64,000 nt of DNA from Spinellus fusiger (lineage: Eukaryota > Mucoromycota > Mucoromycetes > Mucorales > Phycomycetaceae). The DNA is taken from contig JALLLS010000104.1 in NCBI GenBank assembly GCA_025094145.1, positions 21,001-85,000 on the forward strand, written 5' to 3'. The position numbers and the translations under genes were made by a program. Positions 59,132-64,000 of the stretch are shown here, piece after piece (position 1 is the stretch's first letter; every line of letters begins with the position of its first letter). The notes under the pieces were generated by a model. That model was not told the origin of the DNA. It worked only from the letters and a program-made list of their open reading frames with translations, and did no database searches.

Positions 59132-59464
59132 TTGATTCCGCAAGAAGGGTGGTTTATACCCTTGGTGGAGAATGGTTGTTGGATCTTGCTCTGTTCCTGT
59201 TTGTTCTCAATGTTTGTCATTTTCGTTGGTCTGCCGTTAGGAAGGTTGCCGTTATCTGTTCTCTCGTGTCCCCACAGACCTACTTTCAGAGTGTCCCTTC
59301 CAGACCATCACAACAATAGTTCTCGCAGCTGCAAAGAACTGAGTTTCCCATCTCCCATTTACGAGCCCCCTTCCAGCGCATACACTTGCAAGAGCAGCCA
59401 GCCTTTCCCCGAGGTCCTGCGTGTCTCCAGAAATATCCCGTTGCCCAACCGTATAATTATTTGA
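59132..59464 (+). CDS. doubtful GC-richer ORF in the rDNA spacer
   Basis: The frame has 110 codons and a base composition clearly richer in G and C than the DNA on either side. It reads VENGCWILLCSCLFSMFVIF, a hydrophobic stretch, then RPTFRVSLPDHHNN and the proline/serine-rich SFPSPIYEPPSSAYTC. It may be a captured exon or a fragment of a membrane protein. No family is recognised, and the first codon is preceded by a splice-acceptor-like context. Confidence 0.25.
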   Translation: MIPQEGWFIPLVENGCWILLCSCLFSMFVIFVGLPLGRLPLSVLSCPHRPTFRVSLPDHHNNSSRSCKELSFPSPIYEPPSSAYTCKSSQPFPEVLRVSRNIPLPNRIII

Positions 59465-59827
59465 AGTGAGAATTCTAATTGCCTAATTCAGGTATTATCC
59501 TAAACAGATAATTGTATCATTAAATAGAAGCCTTTATTGATTAAATATTTTTATAGTAAAAGAAAAATAATAAATCCTGTATTATAATTAATATTAAATC
59601 GATCAAAAATAACAATCCTGATAAATAATATACTTTATAATAAAGAACAATTATCACAGTAAGGATAGTTCCCCAGAATTAATTATTATGATAAGGTTTA
59701 GATGTGAATATATGGAAATATTTTAAAGATATTAATAGTTTCTCAATATTTAGTACATAGTAATATCTTAGTAGATTGAATTTAAATTAAATATTATAAT
59801 TGTACCATAAAATTCAGAACTATTCTC

Positions 59828-60139
59828 TAAGGCCTAAGAGTGTTGCGACCACTGCACTGAAGTCCGACAGCCAATTTCCCAAGGCCTTGCAAATATTCTA
59901 TAGGCGACATGTAAGGGGTGCACTTTCCTAATAAAAAATATTTTCTGTGAAGCTCTCCCAAAGGTATTTTAAACTAATTGGAATCATCCTGGAGTGATAT
60001 GGCAGTGTTGTGAAAAAATATTTTTGTTGGAGTATTTTGGTTGCAATGGTTGACACCTAAGGCCTAAGAGTGTTGGGTGACATTTACAGTGAAGCCCGAT
60101 AGCCAATTTTCCAAGGCCTTGCAAATATTCTATAGGCGA
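59828..60139. repeat. 80-base direct repeat in the rDNA spacer
   Basis: Copy A (59828-59907) and copy B (60057-60139) share CTAAGGCCTAAGAGTGTTG at their start and a CAAGGCCTTGCAAATATTCT block near their end, with scattered differences. The copies start about 229 bases apart. Such sub-repeats are common in rDNA intergenic spacers and may mark promoter or enhancer duplication. Confidence 0.85.
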
Positions 60140-61040
60140 GTATAAAAGGTAATTTCTCCTGAGTTAGTTCGGCGATCAAATATGATTTATTTCTTGGTAT
60201 CGTTTGCACCAAAAGACAATTACCATATTTAGTATCTTTGGTTTTTGTCTCTGTCTAAAATTTATAAATCCAGCGGCAGATACAAATTTTTGATGAGAGT
60301 GTGTATAAATCGATTTAAAGCCCATTCACGAGGGAGGTTGTTTGACTCTAATGGTAATATGTAGAAGAGAATGAAAACATGAAATTATGATGATATAAAA
60401 TCATATTAAAAATATATTATGTTGAAATTAATTTTTCGTCCTTCTATAGACAGATTCTACACTTATGAGTTATTCAGTTTTTGATTTTCCTCTGTCTTGC
60501 AATCAATAAGTCCTGGACTTTGCATCTGGGCTGTTGGTAATAGCAGAGGAATGAGAAGCAATTTTCAAAAGAGTACCTGTCTCATTTATTTGGGACTAGG
60601 TGCAAATGTTCGATAAATGTGTACGTCTGGCCTTTGGCTATGATTACATGTTAAGAATTTGGGTGAACGTGTCTCTTGAAAGCTAGCATTTATTTGCTAT
60701 GCGGTCTTGGGGTCATAACATACTTCTAGCTTTTTGATTGAAAGAAACAATGTTTCTGGCTGTTTGGAAGCAGAAAAACAGTGGAACTGGCAATTTTGGA
60801 GGCGAACTAAGTAGGTGTGTTCTTGTAGATCACGATCATATTATTTGGTTGTGATTTTGAATGTATTCATAAAGTTTTGCTTATTTGATTAGGAAAACTC
60901 ATAAACTGGTTGGTTTTGTTTTTTGAAATCTTTTTATTTGAATCTCTCACGAGAAGCAATGAAGAAAAGACTTTGAAAGCAAAGCCATTCTGTCTATTGG
61001 AAATTTATTGATCCTTTTTGGACAGACCAAACTTTGTAGT

Positions 61041-62189
61041 TACCTGGTTGATCCTGCCAGTAGTCATATGCTTGTCTCAAAGATTAAGCCATGCATGTCT
61101 AAGTATAAACAACTCTATACTGTGAAACTGCGAATGGCTCATTAAATCAGTTATGATCTACATGACAATTCATTACTACTTGGATAACCGTGGTAATTCT
61201 AGAGCTAATACATGCAAGAAAAGCCTCGACTTCGGAAGGGGTGCACTTATTAGGTAAAAGCCAACCTGGTGTAAAAGCCAGTTTTTTGGTGATTCATAAT
61301 AATTCAATGCTGATCGCATGGCCTTGTGCCGGCGACGGTTCATTCGATTTTCTGCCCTATCAGGTTAATATTGTAAGATAGAGGCTTACAATGCCTATCA
61401 CGGGTAACGGGGAATTAGGGTTCGATTCCGAAGAGGGAGCCTGAGAAACGGCTACCACATCCAAGGAAGGCAGCAGGCGCGCAAATTACCCAATCCCAAT
61501 TCGGGGAGGTAGTGACAATAAATAACAATGCAGGGCCTTTTAGGTCTTGCAATTGGAATGAGTACAATTTAAATCCCTTAGCAAGGATCTATTGGAGGGC
61601 AAGTCTGGTGCCAGCAGCCGCGGTAATTCCAGCTCCAAGAGCGTATATTAAGGTTGTTGTAGTTAAAACGTCCGTAGTCGAACTGTAGTTGTTGGCTAGG
61701 CGGCCTGGTCTTTATTGATCTAGTTCCGTTCTAGTCATGACTCTCACGTTTGGTACTATCTGGTGATCTTTGGTGATCCAGATACTAGGCCAAACAAATT
61801 ACCATGAGCAAATCAGAGTGTTTAAAGCAGGCAATAAGCCTGGATGTGTTAGCATGGAATAATGAAATAAGACGTGGCTCTATATTTCGTTGGTTTTAAG
61901 AGACCATTGTAATGATGAATAGGAACGGTTGGGGGGATTTGTATTTGGTTGCTAGAGGTGAAATTCTTGGATCAACCAAAGACAAACTACTGCGAAGGCA
62001 TTTCACCCAGGACGTTTTCATTGATCAAGGTCGAAGGTTAAGGGATCGAAGACGATTAGACACCGTCGTAGTCTTAACAGCAAACTATGCCGACTAGAGA
62101 TTGGATAGGTTCATTTTGGCTTATTCAGAATCTTAGCGAAAGCAAAGTTTTTGGGTTCTGGGGGGAGTATGGGACGCAAGGCTGAAACC

Positions 62190-62229
<40 letters not shown>

Positions 62230-62681
62230 GCGGCTTAATTTGACTCAACATGGGGAAACTTACCAGGTCCAGACATAAAAAGGATTGACATATTGAAAGC
62301 TCTTTCTATATTTTATGGGTGGTGGTGCATGGCCGTTCTTAGTTTGTGGAGTAACTTATCTGGTTCATTCCAATAACGAACAAGACCTTGTCTACTAAGT
62401 AGACAGACCAACTAAAAGTTGGGTTTGTGCTTTGGCACTTCTGTCTTCTTGGAGAGACTACCTGCAATACGCAGGATAAAGAAAGGCAATAACAGGTCTG
62501 TGGTGCCCTTAGATGTTCTGGGCCGCATGCGCACTACACTGACAAAGTCAGCAAGTCTATCACCTTGGCTGAGAAGCTTGGGTAAACTTTTGAAACTTTG
62601 TCGTGCTGGGGATTGAGCTTTGTAAATACTGCTCATCAACGAGGAATTCCTAGTAAGCGCAAGTCATCAGCTTGCGTTGAT

Positions 62682-62712
<31 letters not shown>

Positions 62713-62812
62713 TGCTACTACCAATTGAATGGTTATAGCAAGACTATGGGATTGTTGGGAGCTAGTTGGCAACAACCAGCTCTTGATAAAAACTAGGTCA
62801 AGCTTTTCTATT

Positions 62813-62870
<58 letters not shown>
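61041..62870 (+). rRNA. 18S small-subunit rRNA
   Basis: It begins TACCTGGTTGATCCTGCCAG and ends GAACCTGCGGAAGGATCATT, both universal eukaryotic SSU ends. The length is about 1830 bases. Internal landmarks such as GGTGCCAGCAGCCGCGG near 61606 and TACACACCGCCCGTTGCTAC near 62698 are present. Frames of 60-75 codons inside it are not genes. No group I intron is seen. Confidence 0.98.
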
Positions 62871-63147
62871 CCAGTGTGTCTGATGCATCTTTTTGTTTTC
62901 AGTTTTGTAAGTATGTTCTCCTGAGTCTGGCAATTGCGCCTTTCTCCTTGACATCATAAACAATTTCAAAATTTGCATTCTAACATCCTACCTGTGCTTC
63001 ATCTCATTTGTCTTGGGGTTTGAAAATAGTTCTTCTTTCGGGAAGACTGACCCCAGCGTAGGCAAAAACAAACTATATTATACTATAAATTATCAACTGA
63101 ATCTTAGTTGGAAAACTATATTTTAACATGACTGTAAAAGGTTATAA
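62871..63147 (+). other. internal transcribed spacer 1
   Basis: The spacer between the 18S 3' end and the 5.8S start, about 277 bases, AT-rich. Confidence 0.93.
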
Positions 63148-63305
63148 AACAACTTTCAGCAACGGATCTCTTGGTTCTCGCATCGATGAAGAACGTAGCA
63201 AACTGCGATACTTAATGTGAATTGCAAATTCAGTGAATCATCGAGTCTTTGAACGCACATTGCACTCATTGGTATTCTAATGAGTACACCTGTTTCAGCA
63301 TCACA
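63148..63305 (+). rRNA. 5.8S rRNA
   Basis: It contains AACTTTCAGCAACGGATCTC, GCATCGATGAAGAACG and TCATCGAGTCTTTGAACGCA, all conserved in fungal 5.8S. The length is about 158 bases, with ends placed to within a few bases. The 3' part (TTGGTATTCTAATGAGTACA) resembles the Mucorales form. Confidence 0.96.
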
Positions 63306-63540
63306 AAAAAAGCACAAACAGTAATGTTTGGTATATGGGCTTGTATCTTTGTCCGATGGATACAGCCTTAAACATATGGTGTTTCAACCATCTTTCCGTG
63401 TCTATTTAAAACAGCTGAAAAGGATTTGGCATTGCTTATTTTCTATGAATTAGCAATGTCATATTTGATTCTCTGGGACTTAATATGAGGGGTCTTGGTG
63501 CACTCGAGGAGTCAAATCTCTTTATAGTTAATTATTGAAT
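63306..63540 (+). other. internal transcribed spacer 2
   Basis: The AT-rich spacer of about 235 bases between 5.8S and 28S. Confidence 0.92.
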
Positions 63541-63575
63541 CTTGATATGAAATCAGGTGGGATTACCCGCTGAAC

Positions 63576-63608
<33 letters not shown>

Positions 63609-63878
63609 AACAAGGATTCCCTTAGTAGCGGCGATGAAGAGGGAAAAGCTCAAAGTTGGAACCTGTCTGGCCTAGCCAGTCCGGATTGTAAACTAGTGAG
63701 CCGTTTTCCAGGCAAGCCAGGCAAAAAAGTCCCTTGGAACAGGGCATCATAGAGGGTGAGAATCCCGTCTTTGGTCTGAGCGATATTGTCTTTATGTGAT
63801 ACGGTTTCAAAGAGTCAGGTTGTTTGGGAATCAGCCTAAAGTGGGTGGTAAATCTCATCTAAAGCTAAATATTGGCGA

Positions 63879-63912
<34 letters not shown>

Positions 63913-64000
63913 ATGAAAAGAACTTTGAAAAGAGAGTTAAAAGTACGTGAAATTGCTGAAGGGAACCGTTTGAGGTTAGACTAGCTGGCCAGTAATCAGT
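63541..64000 (+). rRNA. 28S large-subunit rRNA, 5' part, cut by the window end
   Basis: It starts near AAATCAGGTGGGATTACCCG and continues CTGAACTTAAGCATATCAAT, the conserved LSU start, through the D1 region to the last base of the window. The exact 5' end is uncertain by about 10 bases. Confidence 0.96.

Larger units (their letters stand above)
58275..61040. other. spacer and 5' external transcribed region upstream of the rDNA
   Basis: No protein gene is supported except the doubtful GC-rich frame at 59132-59464. It includes a roughly 50-base tandem repeat at 58712-58870 and an 80-base direct repeat at 59828 and 60057. The last part should contain the RNA polymerase I start and the 5' ETS, but I could not place the start. 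Confidence 0.6.

Noticed and set aside
58275..61040. 5S rRNA gene in the rDNA spacer
   Set aside because: I looked for the conserved 5S start and internal control region on both strands and saw none.
61190..63984. ORFs within the rRNA genes
   Set aside because: They overlap conserved rRNA sequence and have no protein similarity that I recognise.
1..64000. CRISPR arrays, bacterial operons or prophage
   Set aside because: Tandem repeats here lack unique spacers, and all recognised genes are eukaryotic and intron-bearing.

Overview
The window is nuclear DNA of a filamentous fungus, most likely Mucoromycota and probably Mucorales. The genes carry many short spliceosomal introns (most about 37-100 nt), intergenic DNA is AT-rich and full of microsatellites, every recognisable protein is fungal in type, and the last 3 kb are the start of a nuclear rDNA unit (18S, ITS1, 5.8S, ITS2, 5' part of 28S). 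The end of the 5.8S resembles Mucorales in my memory. The genus is not resolved.

Layout. 1-4 kb: AT-rich, with a small helix-turn-helix ORF beside a decayed copy of itself and a one-membrane-span protein. 4.2-6.3 kb: AP180-type clathrin adaptor (+). 10.6-12.8 kb: HSF-type transcription factor (-). 14.3-14.9 kb: LSM2 (+). 15.5-17.4 kb: CAF-1 WD40 subunit (-). 17.7-21.9 kb: exportin CSE1 (-). 22.2-23.4 kb: cytosolic tyrosyl-tRNA synthetase (-). 23.9-26.0 kb: Sds3/Dep1-family histone deacetylase subunit (+). 26.4-27.2 kb: unknown protein (+). 27.8-28.9 kb: PQ-loop protein ANY1/SLC66A2 (+). 30.9-32.4 kb: secreted MAG-like glycoprotein (-). 32.4-41 kb: AT-rich, gene-poor, with a Tc1/mariner element and a possible small secreted protein. 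41.1-45.2 kb: protein phosphatase 4 regulatory subunit 1 (+). 45.7-46.4 kb: NDUFA4-like protein (-). 46.9-50.0 kb: striatin (-). 50.6-51.2 kb: PHO88/SND3 (+). 51.6-58.3 kb: glycine cleavage T protein (+) between two Tc1/mariner relics in opposite orientation, plus a broken flavin monooxygenase. 58.3-61.0 kb: spacer upstream of the rDNA, with repeats. 61.0 kb to the end: rDNA.

Exon models were built by hand. Each was accepted when reading phase closed across every junction and the joined protein matched my recollection of the family. The genes are housekeeping genes with no operon-like logic: endocytosis, stress transcription, RNA decay and splicing, chromatin assembly and deacetylation, nuclear export, translation, flippase regulation, PP4 and STRIPAK signalling, ER targeting, respiration and one-carbon metabolism. 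The accessory content is limited to the transposon relics, the flavoprotein pseudogene, the secreted proteins and the rDNA edge.

I found no convincing new multi-gene system. The points most worth checking are four GC-AG introns with identical GCAAGT donors, start codons isolated in 3-12 nt micro-exons, a nested inverted-repeat element at 27.4-27.5 kb, the three Tc1/mariner relics, the flavoprotein pseudogene and one splice junction in ANY1 that does not fit the canonical rules.
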